Shown: positions 26,926 to 36,149, counted from the first letter of the stretch. The stretch is 64,000 nucleotides of DNA from Flavobacterium sp. (GCF_030146175.1 NZ_JASLCE010000013.1:3843-67842); one strand, 5' to 3'. Made by a program: numbers and translations. The notes: a model not told the origin generated them from the sequence alone.

Positions 26926-28178
26926 ATGTAATTCTTAAAAACGCAACGATCATCGATACCGACAGTCCGTATCACAACCAAAAAACGGACCTGAAAATTA
27001 TCGATGGTACTATCCGTACTATCGGATCGAACCTTTCGAATGAAGAAGGCGCCGCCGTTATCGAACTGGAGAATCTCCACGTTTCCCAAGGGTGGTTTGA
27101 CAGCTCCGTATCGCTTGGCGAACCGGGCTATGAAGAAAGAGAAACGATTGCCAACGGACTGAATGTTGCCGCCAGAAGCGGTTTTACCGATATAGCGTTA
27201 CAACCCAATTCCGCTCCTGTAGTGGACAATCAGACCGAAGTTAATTTTGTATTACACAAAGCCCGGGAAGCCGCCACACAATTACACCCGATTGGCGCAC
27301 TGACCAAAAACAGCGAAGGAAAAGACCTGGCCGAATTATTCGACATGACCAATGCCGGTGCTGTGGCTTTTGGCGATTATAACAAAAGTCTGGACAACGC
27401 CAACCTGTTAAAAATCGGATTGCAATATGCTCAGGATTTTAACGGACTGATCATCGCTTATTGTCAGGATGAAAAAATAAAAGGAAACGGAGTGGTAAAC
27501 GAAGGTATCGTGAGTACGCGTCTTGGATTAAAAGGAATTCCGACACTGACCGAAGAAATCCACGTAGCCCGTAACCTTTTCCTATTGGAATACACCGGTG
27601 GAAAACTACATATCCCAACCGTATCTACGGCAAAATCCGTATCTTTAATACGCGAAGCCAAAGCGAAAGGTTTAAACGTGAGCTGTAGTGTTGCAGTACA
27701 CCATTTGGTGATGACCGACGAAAAATTAACCGGTTTTGACACCCGTTATAAAGTGACACCACCTTTACGCGACGAAAAAGAAAGACAAGCCTTGATTGCC
27801 GGCGTTATTGATGGTACGATCGATATGATCACTTCCGATCACAATCCGTTGGATATCGAACATAAAAAAATGGAATTCGACAATGCCAAAAACGGAACTA
27901 TTGGTATGGAAAGTGCTTTCGGAGCGTTATTAGCCGTACTTCCAATCGACATCATCGTAGCCCGCTTAACCGCCGGAAAAGCACTATTCGGATTAAAAAA
28001 ACAATCGATAAACGTCGATCACAAAGCGAGTCTGAGTTTATTTACAACCGAAGGAACATGGGAATTTACCAAAGCTCATATTCTTTCCAAATCTAAAAAT
28101 TCCGCTTTTCTGGGACAACCGATGAAAGGGAAAGCTTATGGAATTTACAACCACGGAAAATTAATCCTAAACGAATAA
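26922..28178 (+). CDS. Dihydroorotase-like amidohydrolase lacking the HxH metal motif
   Basis: A 418-aa amidohydrolase-fold protein of the class I dihydroorotase type (DHOase_mult / PyrC'). The scaffold is intact: LHVSQGWFDSSVSLGEPGYEE, KGIPTLTEEIHVARNLFL, KVTPPLRDEKERQALIAGV, DMITSDHNPLDIEHKKMEFD. In active enzymes the first motif reads DxHVHLREPG. Here both histidines are serine (Ser62, Ser64) and the substrate-binding Arg is Gly66, so catalysis as dihydroorotase is very unlikely. Known inactive homologues act as structural partners of aspartate transcarbamoylase in other bacteria. Overlaps the BatA-like gene by 4 nt. Confidence 0.85.
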   Translation: MNVILKNATIIDTDSPYHNQKTDLKIIDGTIRTIGSNLSNEEGAAVIELENLHVSQGWFDSSVSLGEPGYEERETIANGLNVAARSGFTDIALQPNSAPVVDNQTEVNFVLHKAREAATQLHPIGALTKNSEGKDLAELFDMTNAGAVAFGDYNKSLDNANLLKIGLQYAQDFNGLIIAYCQDEKIKGNGVVNEGIVSTRLGLKGIPTLTEEIHVARNLFLLEYTGGKLHIPTVSTAKSVSLIREAKAKGLNVSCSVAVHHLVMTDEKLTGFDTRYKVTPPLRDEKERQALIAGVIDGTIDMITSDHNPLDIEHKKMEFDNAKNGTIGMESAFGALLAVLPIDIIVARLTAGKALFGLKKQSINVDHKASLSLFTTEGTWEFTKAHILSKSKNSAFLGQPMKGKAYGIYNHGKLILNE

Positions 28179-28181
28179 AAG

Positions 28182-28508
28182 ATGCAAAATACTGTAGAGC
28201 AAGGCAAAACAACCGCTATTATCAGCTATATCACTATTATCGGAACCATTATCGCTATTTTTATGAATATGGAAACCAAAAATCCATTTGCCGGTTTTCA
28301 CATTCGTCAGGCATTTGGTACACACCTGGCTTTTTATGTCCTGGCATATTTTGTAGGATATGCCGATAGCTGGATGGCTTCTTCTGCATTTTTTATCTTC
28401 TTTTTTGTTCTTTGGGCCTATGGAATCGTAGGTGCCTTCCAAAATGAAATGAAAGTCACTCCTATCCTGGGAAAATATTTCCAGGACTGGTTTAAAAATT
28501 TAGCATAA
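28182..28508 (+). CDS. Small DUF4870-like membrane protein
   Basis: 108 aa. QGKTTAIISYITIIGTIIAIF, FAGFHIRQAFGTHLAFYVLA and a third hydrophobic stretch AFFIFFFVLWAYGIVGAF give three to four TM helices. The F..FH.RQ..G pattern is typical of DUF4870/Tic20-like proteins. Located 3 bp after the DHOase-like gene and 1 bp before the esterase gene. Function unknown. Confidence 0.75.
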   Translation: MQNTVEQGKTTAIISYITIIGTIIAIFMNMETKNPFAGFHIRQAFGTHLAFYVLAYFVGYADSWMASSAFFIFFFVLWAYGIVGAFQNEMKVTPILGKYFQDWFKNLA

Positions 28509-28509
28509 A

Positions 28510-29160
28510 ATGAGTCTATCGTTATTTCACCTCGTTAGAGAACCCAAAATCAAATCGGATAAAAATCCGTTATTATTGTTATTACACGGATACGGCAGCA
28601 ATGAAGAAGATCTGTTTTCATTTGCTTCGGAACTTCCGGACAATTATTATGTTATTTCTGCACGGGCACCGCATCCGATGCCGCCTTACGGAAATGCCTG
28701 GTATAGTATCCACTTTGATAGTGATGCCAATAAATTTTCGGATGACGACGAGGCGATCGAATCCCGCGCGCTTATTGCTAAATTTATCGATGAATTAATC
28801 GAAACCTACCCTATTGATCCGACAAAAGTTACTTTAGTTGGTTTTAGTCAGGGTGCAATTTTAAGTTATGCCGTTGCTTTATCCGATCCGGAAAAAATAC
28901 AACGCGTAGTCGCTTTAAGCGGTTATATTAATCCGGCGATTTTGGTCGATGGTTATGCCGATAAAGCACTTTCAAAGCTTCAATTTTTTATTTCCCACGG
29001 AACAGTCGATCAGGTTATTCCGGTAGAATGGGCTCGAAAAGCCCCAGAATTTTTAAGAGCTTTGGGACTGGATGTTGTTTATAACGAATATCCGGTAGGA
29101 CATGGTGTCGCTCCGCAAAACTTCTACGATTTTAAAAACTGGTTGCAACAAACCTTATAA
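28510..29160 (+). CDS. Alpha/beta hydrolase (phospholipase/carboxylesterase family)
   Basis: 216 aa. LLLLHGYGSNEEDLFSFA forms the oxyanion region, TLVGFSQGAILSYAVAL contains the nucleophile elbow GFSQG, FFISHGTVDQVIPVEWARKA supplies the catalytic Asp, and EYPVGHGVAPQNF the catalytic His. Length and motifs fit the abhydrolase_2 carboxylesterase family (PF02230), cytosolic as no signal peptide is seen. Last gene of the 25000-29160 operon, directly followed by a terminator. Confidence 0.9.
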   Translation: MSLSLFHLVREPKIKSDKNPLLLLLHGYGSNEEDLFSFASELPDNYYVISARAPHPMPPYGNAWYSIHFDSDANKFSDDDEAIESRALIAKFIDELIETYPIDPTKVTLVGFSQGAILSYAVALSDPEKIQRVVALSGYINPAILVDGYADKALSKLQFFISHGTVDQVIPVEWARKAPEFLRALGLDVVYNEYPVGHGVAPQNFYDFKNWLQQTL

Positions 29161-29166
29161 TAAACT

Positions 29167-29195
29167 AAAAAGTCCGGTAATCACCGGACTTTTTT
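29167..29195. terminator. Intrinsic terminator
   Basis: AAAAAGTCCGGT / ACCGGACTTTTTT with a 4-nt loop, 7 bp after the esterase stop. Its distal edge overlaps the stop codon of the convergent lipoprotein gene, so it may serve both strands. Confidence 0.85.
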
Positions 29196-29700
29196 ATTGT
29201 TCGGGATTATCACTTCCCGTTACTTGTTTTTCTTCAGTTAAGGCACCTTTATATTTTACGATTCCTTTTTCGATCAGTTTTAAACCGTCACCGGTTTCCA
29301 ATGTCCAACCTTCTCCGTGGTAAGGTTTACCTTCTTTTTCACGTGTCAGGATAACCGAATTGTTTCTGTCCGGCAAAAACAATTCCGCCCGATCACCATC
29401 TTTTTCGAAGGTTACAAATCCACTGATAATTGGTTCTTCGATTTCTTCTTCCTCGTCAACAGTAGTTTCTTTTACCGGATTTAGACGAAAACCTTCTTCG
29501 AACACACGAATACAATCATTTTTAAGTACCGACCAACGATAACCGGCAGAACCAACACATCCGTGTTCGTCTCTGTCGGTCCCTAAAACCATCGGTTTAG
29601 GACTCACTACAACTTCTTTTTCGTCATCGTGTTTTTTCATGATATAATCACAGGATACGAAAAGAAAACTGCATAAAAGTAAGGGCAATATTTTTTTCAT
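29194..29700 (-). CDS. Hypothetical lipoprotein (168 aa)
   Basis: Start chosen at the ATG complement 29698-29700, which gives a lipoprotein signal (LLLCSFLFVSC); an upstream in-frame start at 29733 adds only 11 residues. The mature part contains DEHGCVGSAGYRWSVLKNDC, reminiscent of a small Cys-pair module seen in flavobacterial lipoproteins, then an acidic linker and a C-terminal beta module (RAELFLPDRNNSVILTREKE). No assigned function. Follows the 165-aa gene by 76 bp on the same strand. Confidence 0.7.
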   Translation of the reverse strand: MKKILPLLLCSFLFVSCDYIMKKHDDEKEVVVSPKPMVLGTDRDEHGCVGSAGYRWSVLKNDCIRVFEEGFRLNPVKETTVDEEEEIEEPIISGFVTFEKDGDRAELFLPDRNNSVILTREKEGKPYHGEGWTLETGDGLKLIEKGIVKYKGALTEEKQVTGSDNPEQ

Positions 29701-29776
29701 GCTATTATCTTTTTGCTTCAAAACGGTTTCCAAAAAGGAAACCCTGTTGAAACTTTAAAGTTACAAAATAATCATA

Positions 29777-30274
29777 TTATTGTACGGTATTGGCAAACAA
29801 AATCGCATCAATACGCTCGAAATCCGTAGGCTTATCTTCATTATGAAAATATTTTAACAGGACTTCTCCTCTAGCCGATCCGCTGTAAAAGTCGGCTATA
29901 ATCCAACGGTGATTTAGTATTTTTATTTTACTGATAATAAATTTATTTCCGTTAATCGGCTCATAAGGTACCAAACGGTTACCGGTTTTGGCATCGTTAA
30001 GAGTTACCAGATCTTCTTTTACTTTGGCTGCGACTTTAGCCACATCATAACGCGAGAAATATTCCTGTGCATCGTCGTCAAAATCCAAAGAAAAATAATC
30101 GCTGTCATTTTTTTCTTCTTTCAGAGTATTGATGGAATCCCGAACTTTTGTGATACGGGTTTTGGCATTTTCAAGTTCTTGTCCTTGTGTTTTGAGGATT
30201 TTATTCGAGTTCATATACTGAAAAATATTAAACAGTAATGACAGGATAAAAAGATAGAGTATCGCTTTTTTCAT
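29777..30274 (-). CDS. Hypothetical membrane-anchored protein (165 aa)
   Basis: One N-terminal TM helix (KKAILYLFILSLLFNIFQYM), a predicted coiled coil (~28-57, KTQGQELENAKTRITKVRDS), then a globular domain ending KILNHRWIIADFYSGSARGE. Looks like a single-pass envelope protein facing the periplasm. No family recognised. It starts 5 bp after the MBL-fold hydrolase stop, so the two are probably co-transcribed. Confidence 0.7.
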   Translation of the reverse strand: MKKAILYLFILSLLFNIFQYMNSNKILKTQGQELENAKTRITKVRDSINTLKEEKNDSDYFSLDFDDDAQEYFSRYDVAKVAAKVKEDLVTLNDAKTGNRLVPYEPINGNKFIISKIKILNHRWIIADFYSGSARGEVLLKYFHNEDKPTDFERIDAILFANTVQ

Positions 30275-30279
30275 AGTGG

Positions 30280-31044
30280 TTAAATTACAATTTCAAGGTT
30301 GTCATAGGCCAGGAATACATTTTCCGGCAGGGTTTGCTGCACTTCTTCGTGGAATCCCATATGATGACTAATATGCGTCAGATAGGCTCTTTCGGGCTGA
30401 ATTAATTTGATAAACGCCAGTGCTTCTTCGAGATTAAAATGGGAAATATGCGGTTCGATCCGAAGTGCATTTACCACAAGAACTTTTAATCCTTTTAATT
30501 TTTCGATTTCTTCAGTGTCGATTGTTTTTACATCGGTCAGATAGGCAAAATCATCAATACGATAGCCAAATACCTGTAAATCGGCATGCCAGGCATTTAC
30601 CGGAATTACTTTTTTACCGCCGATTTCGAAATCGGAATCCTTTTCCACTTCCGTTACCGTTACGGATGGCGCACCCGGATAGCGGTTTTCGGTTTCAAAA
30701 ATATAATCGAAACGTCTTTTCAGACTTTCAATTACTCTTTTATGTGCATAAACTGGCATATCACCTTGTCGGAAATTAAACGGTCGGATATCATCTAATC
30801 CGGCCGTATGATCCGCATGTTCATGCGTAAACAATATACCGTCGAGTTTACGGCAATTGGCCGCCAGCATCTGTTGTCTGAAATCCGGACCACAGTCAAT
30901 TGCATAGGCTTGGTCATCCCAGCTTAGCAAAGCGGAAACCCGTAATCGTTTATCTTTTATATCGCGGCTCAGGCAAACCGGATGATCACTTCCAATTATA
31001 GGAATCCCCTGTGAGGTTCCCGTACCCAAAAAATATACTTTCAA
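30280..31044 (-). CDS. MBL-fold metallo-hydrolase (PhnP/RNase Z-like)
   Basis: 254 aa when started at the TTG complement 31042-31044, giving LKVYFLGTGTSQGIPIIGSD; the in-frame extension to 31116 does not look coding. Metal ligands: HEHADHTAG (HxHxDH motif), a third His in NAWHADLQ, DD near YLTDVKTID, and a final His in LTHISHHMG. The GTGTSQG(I/V)P start and the CGPDFRQQ segment are typical of PhnP-like phosphodiesterases and of a highly conserved Bacteroidota paralogue. The substrate is likely a cyclic phosphodiester or a nucleic-acid end; not determinable here. Confidence 0.88.
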   Translation of the reverse strand: MKVYFLGTGTSQGIPIIGSDHPVCLSRDIKDKRLRVSALLSWDDQAYAIDCGPDFRQQMLAANCRKLDGILFTHEHADHTAGLDDIRPFNFRQGDMPVYAHKRVIESLKRRFDYIFETENRYPGAPSVTVTEVEKDSDFEIGGKKVIPVNAWHADLQVFGYRIDDFAYLTDVKTIDTEEIEKLKGLKVLVVNALRIEPHISHFNLEEALAFIKLIQPERAYLTHISHHMGFHEEVQQTLPENVFLAYDNLEIVI

Positions 31045-31326
31045 AGTAGTCTTCTTTTTTACAAAAATAAGAATCTCTCTTCTAAAATAATGAATACACC
31101 CTGTGTTAAAAAACAATAGTTTCAGAAATTTAGAGCCGATCCTAATAATAACGGGAGATGACAGCTTATCAAAATCATTTTAAAACTACACGTACAATAG
31201 TTCACATTTTATTTTACATTCCAGTAATCAGGTCTGACAAAACGACTTACTAAGCCACTAACAACACATAAACCCCAAAACCACTTGACTTTTTAGTTAA
31301 AATGTCGGATATTGCACTGCAAATCA

Positions 31327-32022
31327 ATGACGATCATGAAAGATAAGGAGCAACCGGAAGAAAGTCAACCCAAAAAAAGAAAAGTATCGCAGGGTCCGAT
31401 AAAGGAAAAAGCCCGAACGATGCAAAAACTTGTTGATGCAGTGGGAATTGTCCTGAAATCGGAAGGTTATACAGGTCTCACTATTGCAAAAATAGCAGCT
31501 GCTGCAGGTTTAGACCGTAAACTGATTTACGCGTATTTTGGTGATGTAAACAATCTTATTGAAACCTATATCAGGAAACGGGATTACTGGGCGAATTCGT
31601 ATGACGATGATATCGTTCCAGACATCATCACACAAAATCATGTCAGCGTAACGGATGGTCAATATTTTCTGCAAGGTCATTTTAATGCCTTTCTTGAAGA
31701 CGTCGAAATGCAAAAAATGATTCTTTGGGAACTTAGTGAAGTCAACCCACTTTTAATTGAAATTGCCGAATTACGAGAAAAAGTAGGCGAAGAACTATTT
31801 AAATATTCAGATCCCTATTTTGAAGGAACGGGTATTAATATGCGCGCCATAACAGCCATCATGATTGGCGGAATCTACTACCTTTCCTTACACGCCAAGA
31901 CCAATGGTGTTACAATTTGCGGAATTGACGTCAATCAACCCGATGGAAAACAAGCCATTTTAGATGCGTTAGCACAAATAGTTGATTTTGGCTATGAAGC
32001 TGCTGAAAAAACAAAAAAATAA
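31327..32022 (+). CDS. TetR-family transcriptional regulator
   Basis: About 231 aa from the ATG at 31327 (31336 is also possible; a TTG at 31312 is less likely). A lysine-rich leader precedes a TetR_N HTH: ARTMQKLVDAVGIVLKSEGY, TGLTIAKIAAAAGLDRKLIY, AYFGDVNNLIETYI. The C-terminal ligand domain is unassigned. Monocistronic, closed by a terminator. The imperfect inverted repeat TTGACTTTTTAGTTAA just upstream (31283-31298) could be an operator. The target gene cannot be inferred. Confidence 0.88.
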   Translation: MTIMKDKEQPEESQPKKRKVSQGPIKEKARTMQKLVDAVGIVLKSEGYTGLTIAKIAAAAGLDRKLIYAYFGDVNNLIETYIRKRDYWANSYDDDIVPDIITQNHVSVTDGQYFLQGHFNAFLEDVEMQKMILWELSEVNPLLIEIAELREKVGEELFKYSDPYFEGTGINMRAITAIMIGGIYYLSLHAKTNGVTICGIDVNQPDGKQAILDALAQIVDFGYEAAEKTKK

Positions 32023-32044
32023 TTCTTAAAATACCTTTATACTG

Positions 32045-32070
32045 AAACCGCTTTTCTAAGCGGTTTTTTT
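32045..32070 (+). terminator. Intrinsic terminator of the TetR gene
   Basis: AAACCGCTT / AAGCGGTTT stem, short loop, followed by a T-run. Confidence 0.85.
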
Positions 32071-32393
32071 TATGCTTTTATATTATTTATCGCTTTTTTC
32101 ACTTTATACTACTTGATTTCACAAAATGATTTTTAGATTAAATTATTTCTCAATTTGTTACAAAACACAACAAAACATCAATTTTAAAACGAAACCTACA
32201 TTTTTTAACAATACAAAACCTATTAAAACAAAAATATAACCGTTTTTTCAATTCAAAATATCTAAAAAAATAGATTGATTTTTTAAAATATTCACATTTT
32301 GTACCATTAATTAATCTTTTGATAATGATAATTTAATAAAAATGAGGCTGAATTTATTATTTCCAAGACAAGCGATATATTTTTTCAATAGAT
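32071..32393. other. AT-rich upstream region with GATAAT repeats
   Basis: About 320 bp of very AT-rich DNA without an ORF. 32321-32338 reads GATAATGATAATTTAATA; two adjacent GATAAT hexamers resemble half of a Fur-type binding site. Otherwise nothing recognisable apart from the -7 element at its right end. Confidence 0.35.
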
Positions 32394-32396
32394 TTG
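32389..32396 (+). promoter_or_regulatory. -7 promoter element TAGATTTG
   Basis: Exact TAnnTTTG match, 30 bp before the start of the 76-aa exported protein. Confidence 0.55.
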
Positions 32397-32426
32397 TTTT
32401 CAACTAATTATCAAAAAATTTTAATT

Positions 32427-32657
32427 ATGAAAAAATTTATTTTGATGGCAGCAATGATTCTGCCTTGTGTATTTGCTTCAGCAGCAACTTCTGAAAAAGT
32501 AGCACCAAACGCGAATACTTCAATTGAATTAACCAGCAACATGGTATTAGGCCAAACTGCTGATGAAGTTGGAGAAGCTATCTATTTAGGTGTTTACGAT
32601 GTATACGTGGATGGTGTCTATATTGGAACTTATCACGTATATCTGGTAATCAACTAG
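32427..32657 (+). CDS. Small exported protein (76 aa), unknown function
   Basis: Start chosen at ATG 32427, giving a signal peptide (MKKFILMAAMILPCVFASA); the -7 element at 32389 rules out the upstream in-frame start at 32394. The mature ~57-residue peptide ends in a tyrosine/valine-rich beta segment (YLGVYDVYVDGVYIGTYHVY). No cysteines remain after cleavage. No family recognised. It has its own promoter and terminator, so it is an independent small transcription unit, upstream of a GLPGLI/outer-membrane-barrel pair. Confidence 0.7.
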   Translation: MKKFILMAAMILPCVFASAATSEKVAPNANTSIELTSNMVLGQTADEVGEAIYLGVYDVYVDGVYIGTYHVYLVIN

Positions 32658-32667
32658 AAATGTTCGC

Positions 32668-32699
32668 AAAGTGTCTGTTATTTTTATAACAGACACTTT
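32668..32699 (+). terminator. Intrinsic terminator of the 76-aa protein gene
   Basis: Perfect 14-bp stem AAAGTGTCTGTTAT / ATAACAGACACTTT, loop TTTT, followed by CTTTTTT. Confidence 0.9.
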
Positions 32700-32719
32700 C
32701 TTTTTTAGTCAAAAAATCA

Positions 32720-32727
32720 TATTTTTG
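32720..32727 (+). promoter_or_regulatory. -7 promoter element TATTTTTG
   Basis: Exact TAnnTTTG match, 50 bp before the GLPGLI gene start. Confidence 0.5.
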
Positions 32728-32777
32728 ATTAAATCACACTAAAAGTTCCAAATTTAGAGTCCCTAAAAATTATTTCT

Positions 32778-33512
32778 ATGAAACGTTACATTTTTATTCT
32801 ACTAACCAGTATCGGCATGAATCAGACTATCACCGCACAAACCTCCAAAATAACGTACGAAGAACAGGCGAATATTGAGAACCAGTTAAAAAATGTAACC
32901 GATCCGGCAACACGCGAACGTGTATCAAAATACCTGTCTCAGGTTAAAACATTTACGCTATACTATAAAGATGGTATCTCATTGTATAACGAACAAAACG
33001 CAAATGACACTTCAGATAAAGACAGTGGATTAAGCGAAAGCAGCTCCAAATTCAAGACCGTAAACATTGGTAAGAAAAGTGGTGGCATTTATAAAAATCA
33101 AAAAACAAACGAATACCTACAGGAAGCTGATCTTTTAGGCAAAGCTTTTCTGGTTTCGGACAAACTGGATAAAATCAGCTGGAAGTTGATCAATGAAACC
33201 AAAAAAATTGGCGAATTTAACTGTAAAAAAGCCACTGCCGTTGTAAACGGTGAAAACGTTACCGCCTGGTATGCACCTTCACTTCCCATAAATGACGGAC
33301 CAAAAGACTACTGGGGATTACCCGGATTAATTATCGATCTGACAACCGATACGAAAACGTATCATGCTATAAAAGTCACATCGATAGCGCAATTTGACTT
33401 TGAAAAACCTTCTAAAGGACAAAAAATATCCAAAGAAAACTATATAAAAGACCGAAACGAAAAAGTTGATCAACTAAAAAGAGGAATGGGGAATGTGTTA
33501 AACCAGAACTAA
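32778..33512 (+). CDS. GLPGLI family protein
   Basis: A 244-aa exported protein (signal peptide ends TITAQ) carrying the family signature YWGLPGLIIDLTTD near residue 197 and the preceding VTAWYAPSLPINDGPKDYWG. GLPGLI proteins are secreted Bacteroidota proteins of unknown function that are typically encoded next to a CarboxypepD_reg/outer-membrane-barrel protein, exactly as here: the next gene starts on the base after its stop codon. The pair probably works together at the outer membrane. Confidence 0.92.
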   Translation: MKRYIFILLTSIGMNQTITAQTSKITYEEQANIENQLKNVTDPATRERVSKYLSQVKTFTLYYKDGISLYNEQNANDTSDKDSGLSESSSKFKTVNIGKKSGGIYKNQKTNEYLQEADLLGKAFLVSDKLDKISWKLINETKKIGEFNCKKATAVVNGENVTAWYAPSLPINDGPKDYWGLPGLIIDLTTDTKTYHAIKVTSIAQFDFEKPSKGQKISKENYIKDRNEKVDQLKRGMGNVLNQN

Positions 33513-36149
33513 ATGATCCGAACTTTTTTTGTACTGCTTATTCTAGTTATACCCACGCTCCTAAATGCCCAGAACATTACCGGTATCCTAATCGACTACC
33601 AGTCAGAAAAGGGCATTTCCGGGGCAACCCTGCAACTCATCGATAGTCAGACAAACGCTACCATAAGCTATGTACTATCCGATGATAACGGGAAATTTAC
33701 GCTGGCAATACCTCCGCCCGGGAATTATATTTTAGAGATCAATCATATCGCGTATGATCCGGAATTTCAACAAATAACCGTTTCTAATTCCAACCCTGAA
33801 ATTCATCTTCCGATACAACTCAGAACGAAATCCAAACAACTTAACGAAGTAATCGTTCAAGGTTCGCGCGCAGCAGCGCAGCAAAAAGGCGATACAATTC
33901 GCTACAACATCAATGCTTTTACAACCGGAAATGAAGAAAAGCTTAAAAACATTATCGAAAAACTTCCCGGCCTTGAAATCGACGATAACGGAAAAATAAA
34001 ATCCCAAGGGAAAGTCATCGAAGAATTACTGATCAACGGTAAACCGTTTTTTGGTAAAAATCATAAAATGGCTACGGAAAATCTGAATGCCAAAATGATC
34101 GACGATATTGATTTGATCAACAATTATGAAACCTTTGGCGCCATAAAAGATATTGAGGGAACGAACAATAAAAAAGCGCTTAACATCCATATCAAAGAAG
34201 AATACCTTGGCAAAATAACCGGTGATATTGCCGGGCTATCCGCTTATGACGATCGGTATAAAGTGCACAGCAACCTGTTTCGGTTTATGCCCAAATTTAA
34301 TGCCAGCGCTATTCTCGACAGTAATAACCTAGGCGAACAGGCGATTAGTCTTCGGGATTATATGGATATGGACGGCAACATCAAATCGGATATCCGGAAC
34401 AACGACATGGGCAATCCTGTTTTTGGAGCGGGGAAAATTCCAAAGTTTCTGGTTGCTAACGAAAACAACGAAACCAGTCGTTCGCATACCGCAGCTCTAA
34501 ACATCAGTGCCATGCCAACGGACAAGTTGAGCATTAATGCTTTTAGCATTTTAAATCATTCCCGTTTTACCGAACAACGTCTGGTTGAAAAAACTTTTTT
34601 TAACACTTCCAATTCCCTACAATCTCAGGATGCTATAGCCGGTAAGATGAACTTTTTATTTAATCAGACAAAAGTAAATCTGGAGTACAAACCAAACAAA
34701 GATAACCTGATTAATTACTCAGCCATTCTGGATTCCGGTCATGACAAAGGGCAACGGGACACGGAAAGCATTCTAAACGGTCAGCCGCAGGATTTTGAAG
34801 AAAACAACAAAGCGATTAAACTTAATTTCGGACAACAATTGAGTTATGTTACCAAGCTCGCTCGTAATAAATTACTTTCAATCAACGCCTATCAGGAATT
34901 TAAAAAGCAGGACAACCGTTATGATTTTATTTCCGACCAGCAAACCTTGCTTCCTCCCTATCAGCGGCTTGATCAGGAATATGTTTTTAAGAGTAATGAA
35001 ATCGGCGTTTTTAGCAAATACACGCAAAAAATCAGCAACCATGTGGTACGTGGCAATGCCGGTTTTGTATGGAATCGTTCGTCTTTAGAACTCCTGCAAT
35101 CGGCATTAGTCACCGGTCAGCCGGAAATAAATCGAAACAGTAATTATGCCTTCGCCGACATATCGGTCAAAAAAGCCATTTCCCTATTGCAATACAATGC
35201 CAAGCTGGAATTCCGAAATTATTTTTTACAGCCGTCTGATGCCACTAAGGCTTATCTGTTACCGTTTGTACAAGTAAAACTCGCTTTTACCGACTTGCAT
35301 TACCTGAGTCTGAGTTATAACCGGAATATTAGTTTTTATGCCAGCGATATACAAAACAATTTTCTATATGCCGACGATTATCGGAATTATTACAACCCTA
35401 GTACCATCGTTTTCGAAAAACCATTCGAGCAAAATATTGTATCGCTCAACTATTTTAAATTCGACCTTTACAATGGCTTTTTATTTCTGGCCAATTCGTC
35501 CTATTCCCGGAATAAAAACGAAAATACCAGCAACAGTAGCAATGTCGGAAATTACAATTATATAGCCTATCGCAACGATGCCAGCGGTTATTCCTGGAAC
35601 AATCTGATCAGTGTGGAGCAACGTATAAAACCGCTTAAATCCAAAGCAAAAGCGACATTTTCGTATTTGCTTACCGAGAGCTATAATTTTATAGGCGATC
35701 AGCAAAATGATTACCGAACCGATAATTTTATGGCGCGTTTTTCTTTGATCAGCTCTTTTAAAGACAGCTGGTTTAATTACGAAATCGGTAGTCAGTATTC
35801 GAATTATGAAACACAGTACGAACTGTTTAATAGTACGATTTACACGCGTAAATGGACACCGTTTCTAAACTTTAACGGTCAAATTAATGACAGAATTCTT
35901 TATAGACTGGACAATAGTCTGGAGCATTTTTCGACGACCGACAGTGACCGTCAGTTTTTTAAAACCGATTTTAAGTTGAGTTATAAAAAGCCGAAAACCC
36001 ATTTTAAATACTGGGTGGAAGGCAATAATATTTTTAACATCAGTAATCCTTCCATAATTGCCACCAGTAATAGCAATAACAGTTTTAGCCGTGAAACCAT
36101 CACCCGACTGGCTGGATATATCGGTTTCGGAATCGGTATGGAATGGTAA
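33513..36149 (+). CDS. TonB-dependent-receptor-like outer-membrane barrel with CarboxypepD_reg domain
   Basis: 878 aa. Signal peptide (ends TLLNAQ), then a CarboxypepD_reg-like domain (~20-105: ITGILIDYQSEKGISGATLQ). A plug-like domain follows (LNEVIVQGSRAAAQQKGDTI, LEIDDNGKIKSQGKVIEELL) and a C-terminal beta-barrel rich in aromatic strands ending LAGYIGFGIGMEW with a terminal aromatic residue for BAM recognition. It lacks a clear TonB box and is of the outer membrane beta-barrel type that accompanies GLPGLI proteins. Immediately follows the GLPGLI gene; ligand unknown. Confidence 0.88.
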   Translation: MIRTFFVLLILVIPTLLNAQNITGILIDYQSEKGISGATLQLIDSQTNATISYVLSDDNGKFTLAIPPPGNYILEINHIAYDPEFQQITVSNSNPEIHLPIQLRTKSKQLNEVIVQGSRAAAQQKGDTIRYNINAFTTGNEEKLKNIIEKLPGLEIDDNGKIKSQGKVIEELLINGKPFFGKNHKMATENLNAKMIDDIDLINNYETFGAIKDIEGTNNKKALNIHIKEEYLGKITGDIAGLSAYDDRYKVHSNLFRFMPKFNASAILDSNNLGEQAISLRDYMDMDGNIKSDIRNNDMGNPVFGAGKIPKFLVANENNETSRSHTAALNISAMPTDKLSINAFSILNHSRFTEQRLVEKTFFNTSNSLQSQDAIAGKMNFLFNQTKVNLEYKPNKDNLINYSAILDSGHDKGQRDTESILNGQPQDFEENNKAIKLNFGQQLSYVTKLARNKLLSINAYQEFKKQDNRYDFISDQQTLLPPYQRLDQEYVFKSNEIGVFSKYTQKISNHVVRGNAGFVWNRSSLELLQSALVTGQPEINRNSNYAFADISVKKAISLLQYNAKLEFRNYFLQPSDATKAYLLPFVQVKLAFTDLHYLSLSYNRNISFYASDIQNNFLYADDYRNYYNPSTIVFEKPFEQNIVSLNYFKFDLYNGFLFLANSSYSRNKNENTSNSSNVGNYNYIAYRNDASGYSWNNLISVEQRIKPLKSKAKATFSYLLTESYNFIGDQQNDYRTDNFMARFSLISSFKDSWFNYEIGSQYSNYETQYELFNSTIYTRKWTPFLNFNGQINDRILYRLDNSLEHFSTTDSDRQFFKTDFKLSYKKPKTHFKYWVEGNNIFNISNPSIIATSNSNNSFSRETITRLAGYIGFGIGMEW

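Noticed and set aside
31283..31299. TTGACTTTTTAGTTAA as a sigma70-type -35 element
   Set aside because: TTGAC-type -35 sequences are not the Bacteroidota consensus and no matching downstream element is at the right distance; it is at most a weak operator.
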